Assembly (NCBI GenBank): GCA_963664655.2
Contig: OY761554.1
Span: 682,001-746,000 of the forward strand
Reading direction: 5' to 3'
Source of the DNA: Desulfospira sp963664655
Lineage (GTDB): Bacteria > Desulfobacterota > Desulfobacteria > Desulfobacterales > Desulfobacteraceae
Length of the DNA stretch: 64,000 nt
The translations under genes were made by a program, and so were the position numbers. Below, in pieces: positions 25,368 through 33,313 of the stretch (positions within the stretch are counted from its first letter, which is position 1; every line of letters begins with the position of its first letter). The notes under the pieces were generated by a model. That model ran no database searches. It was not told where the DNA came from and saw nothing but the letters and a program-made list of their open reading frames with translations.

Positions 25368-26024
25368 TCACTTTCCAATGAGGAAAATGCCGTAAGTCGC
25401 AAAAAAATTGGGCGCAAATTTTACCAGTTTGCCCTCCCGCTGATGTTCCCGGGTGTTGATGGCCGCCCGTTTTAAGATTCTAAAGCCTTCCTTTCGGGCA
25501 AAATGCTTGAAATCCCTGAGGCTTAACACCCTTATATTGGGGGTGTTGTACCATTCATAGGGAAGCTCCCGGGTGACCGGGGCGCATCCGGTAAAGCCAA
25601 GCTGGGCCCTGACCTTGTAATGGCCGAAATTGGGGAAACTGACTATCCCTGTTTTCGCCACCCGGAGCATGGCCTGGATCAGGGTGGCGGGATCATAAAC
25701 CTGCTGAAGGGTCTGGGAGCAGATGGCATAATCAAAGGCCTGGTCCGGATAATCCTGAATTTCCGCATTAATATCCCCCTGAAGAACGGAAATTCCCTTT
25801 TCAATACAGCACATGACCTTGGATTCTTCAATTTCAATGCCCCGCTCAACCACCTGTTTTTGGGTTTTCAGATAGTGCAGGATCTCCCCCTCACCGCACC
25901 CCAGGCACAGCACCCGGGTTTCCGGCTTAATCCAGGAGGCAATAATCTGAAGGTCATATCTTAACCCGGCCCCTTCCCGGCAAGTCGTATTTTCCATATT
26001 CACACTGAAATCATCCGTTTTCAT
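25368..26024 (-). CDS. metW: MetW, methionine biosynthesis protein
   Basis: The 218-residue protein is a MetW-type class I methyltransferase fold: LRYDLQIIASWIKPETRVLC at the N-terminus, LGCGEGEILHYL as motif I, the GIEIEE segment, then DFAICSQTLQQVYDP-like DYAICSQTLQQVYDPATLI, and VSFPNFGHYKVRAQL, with PYEWYNTPNIRVLSLRDFKH near the end. MetW is needed with MetX for homoserine acylation in several bacteria, probably as a partner protein. Its start overlaps the end of metX by 14 bp, which supports coupling in the metY-metX-metW operon. Confidence 0.92.
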   Translation of the reverse strand: MKTDDFSVNMENTTCREGAGLRYDLQIIASWIKPETRVLCLGCGEGEILHYLKTQKQVVERGIEIEESKVMCCIEKGISVLQGDINAEIQDYPDQAFDYAICSQTLQQVYDPATLIQAMLRVAKTGIVSFPNFGHYKVRAQLGFTGCAPVTRELPYEWYNTPNIRVLSLRDFKHFARKEGFRILKRAAINTREHQREGKLVKFAPNFFATYGIFLIGK

Positions 26025-27180
26025 CCTTCATCCTTCCCAAAAATCCCCTCATCAAACCATCCAGTTTGGGATTGGGGAGCAGAAATGCGTCATGGCCCCA
26101 CTGGGCGTCGATTTCGCAAAAGCTGATATCCAGGTTGTTTTTTTTCATGGCCGTGACCATTTCCTTTGACTGGTAGGTGGGGTACAGCCAGTCCGAGGTG
26201 TAGGAGACCACCAGGAAGCGGGCTTTGGCCTTTGAAAAGGCCTTGACCAGGGAGCCTTTGCCATGGTCCCGGGCCAGGTCAAAATAGTCGGCCGCCTTGG
26301 TGATGTACAAAAACGAGTTGGCGTCAAACCGTTCAATGAATGCCCGTCCCTGGTGCTCAAGATAGGATTCCACCTGGAATTCCGCTCCGAATTCAAAGCT
26401 TAAGGCGCTCCGGTTCTGAAGTTTTCTGCCGAACTTAAGGCGCATGGACTCATCGGACAGATAGGTGATATGGCCGATCATCCGGGCAATGGCAAGGCCC
26501 ATGTCCGGCTTTTTGCCGCCGTAATAATGGCCTTGGCTCCAGTTGGGATCGGCCATGATGGACTGCCGGGCCACCTCGTTAAAGGCAATGGACAGGGCTG
26601 AATGGCGGCAGGTGGAGGCCAGGACCACGGCGCAGGCCGTGGTTTCCGGGTACCGGATACACCATTCCAGAACCTGCATTCCCCCCACAGATCCCCCGAC
26701 CACGGCGGCCAGTTTTTCAATCCCCAGATGATCCAGAAGGCGTTTCTGGGCCTTAACCATATCGCCGATGGTGATCAGGGGGAAATCGGTGCCGTAGGCG
26801 TTGCCGGTGTCCGGATTTGTGGAGGACGGCCCTGTGGTGCCCATGCAGGAGCTCAGGATATTGCAGCAGATGACAAACCAGGTGTCCGTGTCAATGCCCT
26901 TGCCCGGCCCCACCATGATGTCCCACCAGCCCGGCTTGGGGTCTTTGGGGTTGTAATACCCGGCCACATGGGAGTCCCCGGTCAGGGCATGGAAAATCAG
27001 AACGGCATTGGATTTATCCTCATTTAAGGTGCCGCAGGTTTCATAGGCCAGGGTGACCGGCCCGATATCCGACCCGCTTTCAAGGTTAAACCGGTCCGGC
27101 GGGTCTGCAAAGGTCAGATATTGTTTTTCCACCAGCCCCACGGTGGCGCCGGTCTGGTCGTGTTCAACGTATTCGCTCAT
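26011..27180 (-). CDS. metX: Homoserine O-acetyltransferase
   Basis: The 389-residue alpha/beta-hydrolase makes O-acetylhomoserine from homoserine and acetyl-CoA. Landmarks are LAYETCGTLNEDKSNAVLI, HALTGDSHVAGYY, the nucleophile elbow VVGGSVGGMQVLEWCIRYP, and the Asp and His of the triad in YTSDWLYPTYQSKEM and WGHDAFLLPN. The serine, aspartate and histidine are all present. The length is normal. It starts five bases after metY and overlaps metW, so the three are one operon for methionine synthesis by direct sulfhydrylation. Confidence 0.93.
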   Translation of the reverse strand: MSEYVEHDQTGATVGLVEKQYLTFADPPDRFNLESGSDIGPVTLAYETCGTLNEDKSNAVLIFHALTGDSHVAGYYNPKDPKPGWWDIMVGPGKGIDTDTWFVICCNILSSCMGTTGPSSTNPDTGNAYGTDFPLITIGDMVKAQKRLLDHLGIEKLAAVVGGSVGGMQVLEWCIRYPETTACAVVLASTCRHSALSIAFNEVARQSIMADPNWSQGHYYGGKKPDMGLAIARMIGHITYLSDESMRLKFGRKLQNRSALSFEFGAEFQVESYLEHQGRAFIERFDANSFLYITKAADYFDLARDHGKGSLVKAFSKAKARFLVVSYTSDWLYPTYQSKEMVTAMKKNNLDISFCEIDAQWGHDAFLLPNPKLDGLMRGFLGRMKDENG

Positions 27181-27185
27181 AATGG

Positions 27186-28436
27186 TTATCCCCCGGCCAG
27201 GGCCTGATCCAGATCCCGGCAGATATCGTCAATATGCTCAATGCCCACAGACAGCCGCAGCAGGCAGGGATCGGCCAGCTGTTCGCGCTCCCGGGCCGGA
27301 AAGTTGATGTACTGGGTGGACCAGGGATGGATGATCAATGTTTTGCAGTCTCCCAGGTTGGCCAGGTTAAGGATCATGGACAGCCGGTCAATGAATTTAA
27401 AGCAGGCCCCCTCGTTTTCAAGTCCAAAGGTCAGCATGGTCCCAAACCCCTGGCCCTTGAACTGGGCACTGGCGGTGTCATGGCTGGGGTGGTCTTCAAA
27501 CCCCGGAAAGTTGACCCATGTCACCTTGGGGTGGTCTTTTAGAAAAACGGCGGTTTTCATGGCGTTTTCCATGTGCCGCTCCATCCTGACCCCTAAGGTG
27601 TTCAGGCCCACGGCCGTTAAGAATGAATGAAAGGGCGCCGGGGTGGTGCCGAAGTTGACCTGGGCCTCCTGCCATACCTTATGGATAAAGGCCAGGTTCT
27701 TTTTCTTTTCTACGGCAGGTGCAAAATCTTCAAACCTGCCCCGGGACCAGTCAAAGTTGCCGCCGTCCACGATCAGCCCCCCTAAGGACCCGCCATGGCC
27801 GGACAGGTATTTGGTGGTGGAGTGAAGCACGATATCGGCCCCAAGTTCAATGGGCCGGCACAGCCAGGGCGAGGCCAGGGTATTGTCAATGAGCAGGGGT
27901 ACCCCTTTGGAATGGGCCAGGTCGGCCACCTTTTGGATATCGGCCACTTCCATGCCCGGATTGGTAATGGTCTCCAGATAGACAAACCGGGTTTTATCCG
28001 TAATGGCCGCGCCAATCTCTTCAGGGTTCATGGGGTCGGCAAACACGGCCTTGATGCCGTATCTGCCGTAAATATGGGTGAACAGCCCAAAGGTGGACAT
28101 GAAAAGGGATCTTGAGGCCACCAGCTCATCGCCGGCCCGAAGCAGGGTCATGCAGGCATTGTTGATGGCCGCCATGCCCGATGAGGTGAGAATGGCTTTT
28201 TTACCCGATTCCAGGGCGCACAGCTTGTCTTCTAAAAACTGATTGGTGGGGTTGGTCAGCCGCATGTAGATATGATCGCCGGTGTCTCCGGCAAAGGTTT
28301 GGCTTAAATCCTGGGCGGTTGCGTGATAATGGGCCGCGGTCTGGTAAATGGGGGGAAGGGTGGCCCCGTGAAATTCATTGTCTTTTAACCCGTGATGGAT
28401 GGCCCGGGTGTCAAAGTGCATATTATATCTGGTCAT
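27186..28436 (-). CDS. metY: O-acetylhomoserine sulfhydrylase (MetY type)
   Basis: The 416-residue PLP enzyme of the Cys/Met-metabolism family converts O-acetylhomoserine and sulfide to homocysteine. Features include HFDTRAIHHGLKDNE at the start, TNPTNQFLEDKLCALESG, SSGMAAINNACMTLLRAGDE, and LIDNTLASPWLCRPIELG. The PLP lysine is in LHSTTKYLSGHGG, and the C-terminal part has SVGIEHIDDICRDLDQAL. A sulfide-rich habitat would favour this direct route. The ATG has GGAGATCAA before it. The leader contains a possible pseudoknot or heptad hairpin. Confidence 0.93.
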   Translation of the reverse strand: MTRYNMHFDTRAIHHGLKDNEFHGATLPPIYQTAAHYHATAQDLSQTFAGDTGDHIYMRLTNPTNQFLEDKLCALESGKKAILTSSGMAAINNACMTLLRAGDELVASRSLFMSTFGLFTHIYGRYGIKAVFADPMNPEEIGAAITDKTRFVYLETITNPGMEVADIQKVADLAHSKGVPLLIDNTLASPWLCRPIELGADIVLHSTTKYLSGHGGSLGGLIVDGGNFDWSRGRFEDFAPAVEKKKNLAFIHKVWQEAQVNFGTTPAPFHSFLTAVGLNTLGVRMERHMENAMKTAVFLKDHPKVTWVNFPGFEDHPSHDTASAQFKGQGFGTMLTFGLENEGACFKFIDRLSMILNLANLGDCKTLIIHPWSTQYINFPAREREQLADPCLLRLSVGIEHIDDICRDLDQALAGG

Positions 28437-28463
28437 TTGATCTCCGATAAAAAAACAGTTGGC

Positions 28464-28504
28464 GGTCAGCCGTTAGGGCAAGCCGTCAGGCTGACCTGGC
28501 TTGC
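28464..28504 (-). repeat. Interlocked inverted repeats in the metY leader
   Basis: GGTCAGCC (28464-28471) pairs with GGCTGACC (28489-28496), and GCAAGCC (28478-28484) pairs with GGCTTGC (28498-28504). The order A-B-A'-B' allows an H-type pseudoknot. A T-run follows on the transcribed strand eight bases after the last arm. The units also resemble the GCTAAC heptad repeats seen nearby, so it may simply be a diverged repeat. It does not match a SAM riboswitch consensus that I know. Confidence 0.4.
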
Positions 28505-28566
28505 TAGTAGCTAATAACGTTAATGCCGGCAAAATACAAGATGCGTTTGCCGGAGCGCAACCCGGG

Positions 28567-30177
28567 TCATCCGGCATTCCGGCCAAAGGGGATGTTCAGT
28601 TTTTTCATCCGCTTTCGTAAAGTGGACGGGTTGATGTTCAATATCCGGGCGGCCCCTTTTTCCCCTTCCACCCGGCCGCCGCAACGGTCAAGGATTTTTA
28701 TGATGTGGTCTGACATGACCCGGTCCAGCTCTGCTAATTCGGGGGCTAATTCGGGGGACACTTTACTTAATTGCGCGCAATTAAGTAAAGTGTCCCCCGA
28801 ATTAGCAGGCCCCGAATTAGCCGAATTAGAAGCGATTTCCTTAAAGTAAAGGGTGTTTCCCCGGTCCAGGATCAGGGATCGTTCCACGGCATTTTCAAGT
28901 TCCCGGATGTTGCCCGGCCAGTGGTAGGCCATGAGGCGGTCCATGGCCTCGGAAGAGGGGGACGGGATGTTGTGCCGCTTCATCTCCCGGGTCTTTTTCA
29001 TGATAAAGTGGCGGACCAGATCCGGGATATCGGCCTTTCTTTGCCGCAGCGGGGGAATGGAAATGGGAAATACCCTGAGCCTGAAAAACAGGTCCGGCCG
29101 GAATTTTTCTTCGGACATCCTTTTTTCAAGGTTTTGATGGGTGGCGGCAATCACACGGATATTGACCTTTACGGTCTCAGCGCCGCCCACCCGGTCGATT
29201 TCCTTTTCCTGAAGAACCCGAAGCAGCCGGATCTGGGCATCCAGGGTCAGTTCCCCGATTTCATCTAAAAACAGGGTGCCTCCCTGGGCTCTTTCAATGC
29301 GCCCCCGTTTCCGGGATACGGCCCCGGTAAAGGCCCCTTTTTCATATCCGAACAATTCACTGTCCAGAAGGGACGGGGCAATGGCCCCGCAGTTGACCCG
29401 GATAAAGGGGCCGTCTTTTCGCAAAGACAGGTTGTGGATGGCATTGGCAATGACTTCCTTGCCGGTGCCGGTTTCTCCAAGCAGCAGCACCGGGCTTTCT
29501 AAGGGGGCAACCTGGTGAACCATGTCCATGACCCCTTTAAGGCCCTGGCCGGTTCCGATGACCTTTTCCCCGGACATCCGGTTCAATTCATCCTGAAAAT
29601 ACCGGTTGTCGTCGGCTAAAAGCTCTTTTAAGTTTTTAAGCTCCCTGAACCGGAGGCTGTTGGTCAGGGCAATGGCGCAGGGCTTTACCAGAAGGCTTAA
29701 CAGGTGGACGTGGCGGGGGGAGAATTTTTTTTGACCGTTGTTGAACACACTGAATACCCCAAGCATGGTTTTTTCCAGAACCAGGTCCATGACAACGGCG
29801 GACAGGTCCGAGGATTTGAGATAATCGGCCACAGGGCCCGCCACAGGATCATCGCCTAACCGGTCAATGACCCTGACCCGGGCTAAGCGATGGCTTTTCA
29901 CCTGTTCCCGTCCCCGCCCGGATATGGGAATTTTGACGGAAACCGCCGCGTATCCGTCCGGGGTTGCATGGGCAATGGTTTCCACGATTCCGGTATCCGG
30001 ATCATACACGTGAAACCCCATGTGGCCGGCCGGCACATACTGGCTGACATAGGCCAGGCATTGAAACAGGGCCCGTTCCACATCCAGGGTGGAGCAAAGC
30101 GTTAAGGTGGCTTCCCTGAAAAAGTCTTTTTCATCCACCCAGGGTTCTGCGGGCCTTTTGCCGGTGATTTGAGTCAT
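28567..30177 (-). CDS. Sigma-54-dependent activator with GAF and Fis-type HTH domains
   Basis: The 536-residue protein has a GAF-like sensor at about residues 15-185. An AAA+ sigma-54 interaction domain follows, with LLGETGTGKEVIANAIHNLS, the GAFTGA motif in YEKGAFTGAVSRKRGRIERA, GTLFLDEIGEL and RVIAATHQNLEKR. A C-terminal Fis-type helix-turn-helix ends it (GEKGAARILNINPSTLRKRMKKLNIPF). Between the AAA+ and HTH parts, about 30 residues (NSANSGPANSGDTLLNCAQL...) are encoded by a long DNA palindrome and look like an insert. The gene is divergent from the beta-oxidation operon, whose upstream region has an enhancer-like palindrome and a GG-N10-GC promoter. The ligand may be an acyl-CoA or acid, which is inference. 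Confidence 0.92.
   Translation of the reverse strand: MTQITGKRPAEPWVDEKDFFREATLTLCSTLDVERALFQCLAYVSQYVPAGHMGFHVYDPDTGIVETIAHATPDGYAAVSVKIPISGRGREQVKSHRLARVRVIDRLGDDPVAGPVADYLKSSDLSAVVMDLVLEKTMLGVFSVFNNGQKKFSPRHVHLLSLLVKPCAIALTNSLRFRELKNLKELLADDNRYFQDELNRMSGEKVIGTGQGLKGVMDMVHQVAPLESPVLLLGETGTGKEVIANAIHNLSLRKDGPFIRVNCGAIAPSLLDSELFGYEKGAFTGAVSRKRGRIERAQGGTLFLDEIGELTLDAQIRLLRVLQEKEIDRVGGAETVKVNIRVIAATHQNLEKRMSEEKFRPDLFFRLRVFPISIPPLRQRKADIPDLVRHFIMKKTREMKRHNIPSPSSEAMDRLMAYHWPGNIRELENAVERSLILDRGNTLYFKEIASNSANSGPANSGDTLLNCAQLSKVSPELAPELAELDRVMSDHIIKILDRCGGRVEGEKGAARILNINPSTLRKRMKKLNIPFGRNAG
28733..28821. repeat. REP-like perfect palindrome inside a coding sequence
   Basis: Bases 28745-28806 are a 62-bp perfect palindrome with 31-base arms (GCTAATTCGGGGGACAC... 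mirrored). Outer repeats GCTAATTCGGGG (28733-28744) and CCCCGAATTAGC (28810-28821) extend the symmetry. GGGGACACTTTACTTAATT-type palindromes are, as I recall, associated with REP/Y1-transposase elements. It keeps the reading frame of the sigma-54 regulator open. Confidence 0.85.
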
Positions 30178-30189
30178 CTGTATCCTAAA

Positions 30190-30210
30190 TTAGCCGTTAG
30201 CCATTAGCTG
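30190..30210. repeat. GCTAA-family heptads, left arm
   Basis: Three tandem 7-base units, TTAGCCG TTAGCCA TTAGCTG, lie just upstream of the sigma-54 regulator start. Their complement-type partners GCTAAGA GCTAAAA ACTAACT occur at 30434-30454, so the pair brackets the divergent promoter region. Confidence 0.6.
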
Positions 30211-30274
30211 TTTGCGGTAGCCTGAAAGCCAAGCGCCGTTGATGTCTGTTTCTGTGCCATATTCCAGTTAGCAT

Positions 30275-30322
30275 AATATCTGTAAAATAGCACAGCTTTT
30301 TCTTTGCTATGGTACAGATATT
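30275..30322. promoter_or_regulatory. Enhancer-like palindrome (UAS) of the beta-oxidation operon
   Basis: AATATCTGTAAAATAGCA (30275-30292) and TGCTATGGTACAGATATT (30305-30322) are inverted repeats of 18 bases with two mismatches. The block lies 58 bp upstream of the GG-N10-GC promoter, where dimers of a sigma-54 activator usually bind. The divergent activator at 28567 is the obvious candidate. Confidence 0.7.
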
Positions 30323-30379
30323 TATTGGTTATGAATTGACATGATTTATAATCATTTGAAATTCTTTTATATTTTGTTT

Positions 30380-30395
30380 CGGCATGCTTTGTGCT
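30380..30395 (+). promoter_or_regulatory. Sigma-54 promoter of the beta-oxidation operon
   Basis: CGGCATGCTTTGTGCT keeps the invariant GG and GC with ten bases between and matches the consensus at most other fixed positions. It lies 82 bp before the hydroxyacyl-CoA dehydrogenase ATG. Confidence 0.65.
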
Positions 30396-30433
30396 AAATA
30401 ATTTTGAAAACCCAACAACAGTTACACCTAAAT

Positions 30434-30460
30434 GCTAAGAGCTAAAAACTAACTGCTTAA
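30434..30460. repeat. GCTAA-family heptads, right arm
   Basis: Units GCTAAGA GCTAAAA ACTAACT GCTTAAT lie between the sigma-54 promoter and the operon start, in inverted orientation to the units at 30190. They would be in the transcribed leader. Confidence 0.55.
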
Positions 30461-30477
30461 TCCAAAAGGAGATCGCC

Positions 30478-31335
30478 ATGGAAATTAAGAAAATTGCCGT
30501 ATTGGGCGCCGGGATCATGGGTGCCGGAATCGCCCAGTCCGCGGCCCAGGCCGGCTTTACCGTCAGCATCCGGGACATGGAAGACCGGTTTGTTGAAAAC
30601 GGCCTGACCACCATTAAAACCAACCTTTCAAGGGCCGTATCCAAAGGGAAAATGGATCAGAAAAAGGCCGATACCGTCATGGGCCGGATTTCGGGAACCA
30701 CGGACCTGACCCTGGCGGCCCAGGACGCAGACCTGGTCATTGAAGCCATTATCGAGATTATGGACATCAAAAAACAGGTTTACACGGAACTGGACAATAT
30801 CTGCCCGTCCCAGACCCTGCTGGCCTCCAACACCTCAGGCCTTTCCATTACGGAAATGGGCAGCGTGACCAAACGGCCGGACAAGTTCATCGGCATGCAT
30901 TTTTTCAATCCGGTGCCGGTCATGAAACTGGTGGAGCTCATCCGGGGCTTTACCACCAGCGACGAAACCTTGAACATTGCCAAGGATTTTGTGGAAAAGC
31001 TGGAGAAAACCCCCATTGAAGTCCAGGAAGCCCCGGGGTTTGCCGTGAACCGGATCCTGTGCCCCATGATCAACGAGGCCATCTTTGTGCTGGCCGAGGG
31101 CATTGCCGGCGCCGAAGACATTGACAAGGGCATGACCCTTGGCGCCAACCACCCCATCGGACCCTTGGCCCTGGCGGACATGGTGGGCCTGGACACCATT
31201 CTCCTGGTCCTGGACGGGTTCCACAAGGAACTGGGCGAAGACAAGTACCGGCCCGCCCCGTTGCTCAGAAAGATGGTCAGGGCCGGATATTACGGGCGAA
31301 AAAGCGGCAAGGGCTTTTACGATTATACAAAATAG
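30478..31335 (+). CDS. 3-hydroxyacyl-CoA (3-hydroxybutyryl-CoA) dehydrogenase
   Basis: The 285-residue protein has the NAD-binding site IAVLGAGIMGAGIAQSAAQA, the catalytic His in IGMHFFNPVPVMKLVELI, the conserved Glu/Asn region GFAVNRILCPMINEAI, and a C-terminal PLALADMVGLDTILLVLDG. The short single-function form is the 3-hydroxybutyryl-CoA dehydrogenase type (Hbd/PaaH). It oxidises the L-3-hydroxyacyl-CoA in beta-oxidation, or works in reverse in butyrate-type pathways. It is the first gene of a three-gene operon, with AAAGGAGAT before the ATG. Transcription likely starts at a sigma-54 promoter. Confidence 0.93.
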   Translation: MEIKKIAVLGAGIMGAGIAQSAAQAGFTVSIRDMEDRFVENGLTTIKTNLSRAVSKGKMDQKKADTVMGRISGTTDLTLAAQDADLVIEAIIEIMDIKKQVYTELDNICPSQTLLASNTSGLSITEMGSVTKRPDKFIGMHFFNPVPVMKLVELIRGFTTSDETLNIAKDFVEKLEKTPIEVQEAPGFAVNRILCPMINEAIFVLAEGIAGAEDIDKGMTLGANHPIGPLALADMVGLDTILLVLDGFHKELGEDKYRPAPLLRKMVRAGYYGRKSGKGFYDYTK

Positions 31336-31411
31336 CTTTTAGCCTTTAGCAATTAGCCCTTAGCTTCCTGCATCAACCGCTAACCGCTAAAAGCTAACGG
31401 CTAACAGCCAA
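31333..31411. repeat. GCTAA-family heptad hairpin (complete)
   Basis: The left arm has TTTTAGC CTTTAGC AATTAGC CCTTAGC; a short loop (TTCCTGCATCAAC) follows; the right arm has CGCTAAC CGCTAAA AGCTAAC GGCTAAC AGCC. The arms pair over about 30 bases. It sits in the transcribed spacer between the dehydrogenase genes and could affect mRNA stability. Confidence 0.75.
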
Positions 31412-31425
31412 CAAAGGAGAAAATC

Positions 31426-33234
31426 ATGGCGCAGCAACAAGTAGCAGACCGGCGGGACATAGACTTTGTTCTCCACGAACAGCTTAACGTGGAGCAGTTC
31501 AGCGAACACGAACTCTTTGAGGATTTCAACAAAAAAACCATCGACATGGTGGTTTCCGAGGCCCGGAACCTGGCCTTAAAGGAAATGCTGCCCTGCATGA
31601 AAGAGGCCGACGAAGAGGGATGCACCTTTACCAACGGACAGGTCAAGGTGCCCGAGGTGTTCCACAGCCTGAACAAGCTGTTCAGAGAAGGCGAATGGAT
31701 CGCCATGTGCGATGACCCCCAATGGGGCGGCCAGGGCATGCCCGCCACCGTGGCATTGGCGGCCAACAACTATTTTAACGGGGCCAATTATCCGTTCATG
31801 CTCCACAGCATCCTGATCCACGGGGCCGGCAAACTGGTTGAAAAATTCGGCACCGACCAGCAGAAAAAATTATTCTTAAAAAACATGTACACGGGCAAGT
31901 GGGGCGGCTCCATGCTCCTGACCGAACCCGATGCCGGCTCTGATGTGGGGGCCTTGACCACCAAAGCCGTGAAAAACGATGACGGCACCTATTCCATCAC
32001 CGGCAACAAGATCTTTATCTCCTCCGGGGAAAACGATCTGGTGGAAAATATCATCCACCCGGTTCTGGCCCGGATTGAAGGGGCGCCCGAGGGCACGGCC
32101 GGGATCTCCCTGTTCCTGGTCCCCAAATACTGGGTTAATGATGACGGGTCCATGGGAGAGTTCAACGATGTGGTCTGCACCGGTATTGAGGAAAAAATGG
32201 GCATCCACGGCTCCCCCACCTGCTCCCTGTCTTTGGGAAGCAAGGGAAATTGCCGGGGCACCCTGCTGGGAAGGGAAAACAAAGGCATGAGCGCCATGTT
32301 TGTCATGATGAACGAAGCCCGCCTCCATGTGGGCATGCAGGGATTTGCCTGTGTATCGGCCTCTTATCTGAATGCCCTGAACTATGCCCGGGAAAGGGTT
32401 CAGGGAAAGGCCCTGACCGCACCCAAAGATTCTCCGGGCGTTCCCATTATCCAGCATCCGGACATCCGGCGGATTCTTTTGACCATGAAGTCTTATTCTG
32501 AAGGCATGCGCTCCATTCTGTTTTACGTGGGATTCATGGAAGACTGCATTAAAACGGCCAAGACCGATGAAGAAAAAGCCACCTGTCAGGGCATTATTGA
32601 TGTGCTGACCCCGGTAGCCAAAGGGTATATCACGGACCGGGCCTTTGAGCTTTGCGGCCTGGGCCTTGAAGTCTTCGGCGGATACGGATTCACCAAAGAA
32701 TACCCCCAGGAGCAGCTGCTCCGGGATGTTAAGATCACCCAGATTTACGAGGGCACCAACGGTATCCAGGCCATGGACCTTATCGGCCGTAAGCTCGGCT
32801 TGAACAAGGGCAAGGCCTTTATGGACCTGGTGGCAAAAGTTCAGAAAACCATTGAAGAAGCCCAAAAAAACCCGGGGCTGGCCCCCCTGGCCGAGAACCT
32901 GGACTTGACCCTGACCCAATTGCTGGAAACCGCAAGAAAGCTTGGGGCCGACATGGGGAGCGAAAATATTGCCACAGCCTTTGCCTTTGCCCGGCCCTTC
33001 CTGGATGTCACCGGAGACACCCTCATGGCCTGGATGCTGCTATGGCGGGCCGTTATTGCCACTGAAAAACTTGGGGGCAAGGCAAAGAAAAAAGACATTG
33101 CCTTTTATGAAGGCCAGTTGAAAAGCGCTCAGTTTTTCATCAATACGGTGCTGCCGGTGGCCCGGGGTAAGATGGAAACCATCCGGTCGGCTGATCCTTC
33201 GGCAATAGAAATATCCGACGAGGCGTTCGGGTAG
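31426..33234 (+). CDS. Acyl-CoA dehydrogenase, long form (about 600 residues)
   Basis: The 602-residue flavoprotein has the ACAD core plus a C-terminal extension. Features are SMLLTEPDAGSDVGALTTKA (FAD/substrate loop), ITGNKIFISSGEND, GIHGSPTCSLSLG, and RDVKITQIYEGTNGIQAMDL, where the Glu is in the usual catalytic-base region. A helical tail of about 120 residues follows. The size matches the group that includes 3-methylmercaptopropionyl-CoA dehydrogenase, but many members act on ordinary acyl-CoAs. Substrate is not readable. It probably passes electrons to ETF. AAAGGAGAA precedes the ATG. Confidence 0.92.
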   Translation: MAQQQVADRRDIDFVLHEQLNVEQFSEHELFEDFNKKTIDMVVSEARNLALKEMLPCMKEADEEGCTFTNGQVKVPEVFHSLNKLFREGEWIAMCDDPQWGGQGMPATVALAANNYFNGANYPFMLHSILIHGAGKLVEKFGTDQQKKLFLKNMYTGKWGGSMLLTEPDAGSDVGALTTKAVKNDDGTYSITGNKIFISSGENDLVENIIHPVLARIEGAPEGTAGISLFLVPKYWVNDDGSMGEFNDVVCTGIEEKMGIHGSPTCSLSLGSKGNCRGTLLGRENKGMSAMFVMMNEARLHVGMQGFACVSASYLNALNYARERVQGKALTAPKDSPGVPIIQHPDIRRILLTMKSYSEGMRSILFYVGFMEDCIKTAKTDEEKATCQGIIDVLTPVAKGYITDRAFELCGLGLEVFGGYGFTKEYPQEQLLRDVKITQIYEGTNGIQAMDLIGRKLGLNKGKAFMDLVAKVQKTIEEAQKNPGLAPLAENLDLTLTQLLETARKLGADMGSENIATAFAFARPFLDVTGDTLMAWMLLWRAVIATEKLGGKAKKKDIAFYEGQLKSAQFFINTVLPVARGKMETIRSADPSAIEISDEAFG

Positions 33235-33236
33235 GC

Positions 33237-33273
33237 AGCTGTTGGCCGTTGGCTGTTAGTTTTAGCGGTCAGC
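33237..33273. repeat. GCTAA-family heptads, degenerate
   Basis: Units related to GTTGGCC GTTGGCT GTTAGTT TTAGCGG follow the acyl-CoA dehydrogenase stop. Only the left arm is recognisable. It lies in the short spacer before the thiolase gene. Confidence 0.45.
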
Positions 33274-33313
33274 ATCAGGAATGATAACACCAAATTTAAG
33301 GATTAAAGATAAA

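Noticed and set aside
28464..28504. SAM-II riboswitch
   Set aside because: The topology is similar, but the loop sequences do not fit the consensus as I know it. Kept only as a possible pseudoknot.
31876..32919. 347-codon antisense frame
   Set aside because: It lies opposite the acyl-CoA dehydrogenase and has the Gly/His/Gln-rich composition of GC-rich antisense frames.
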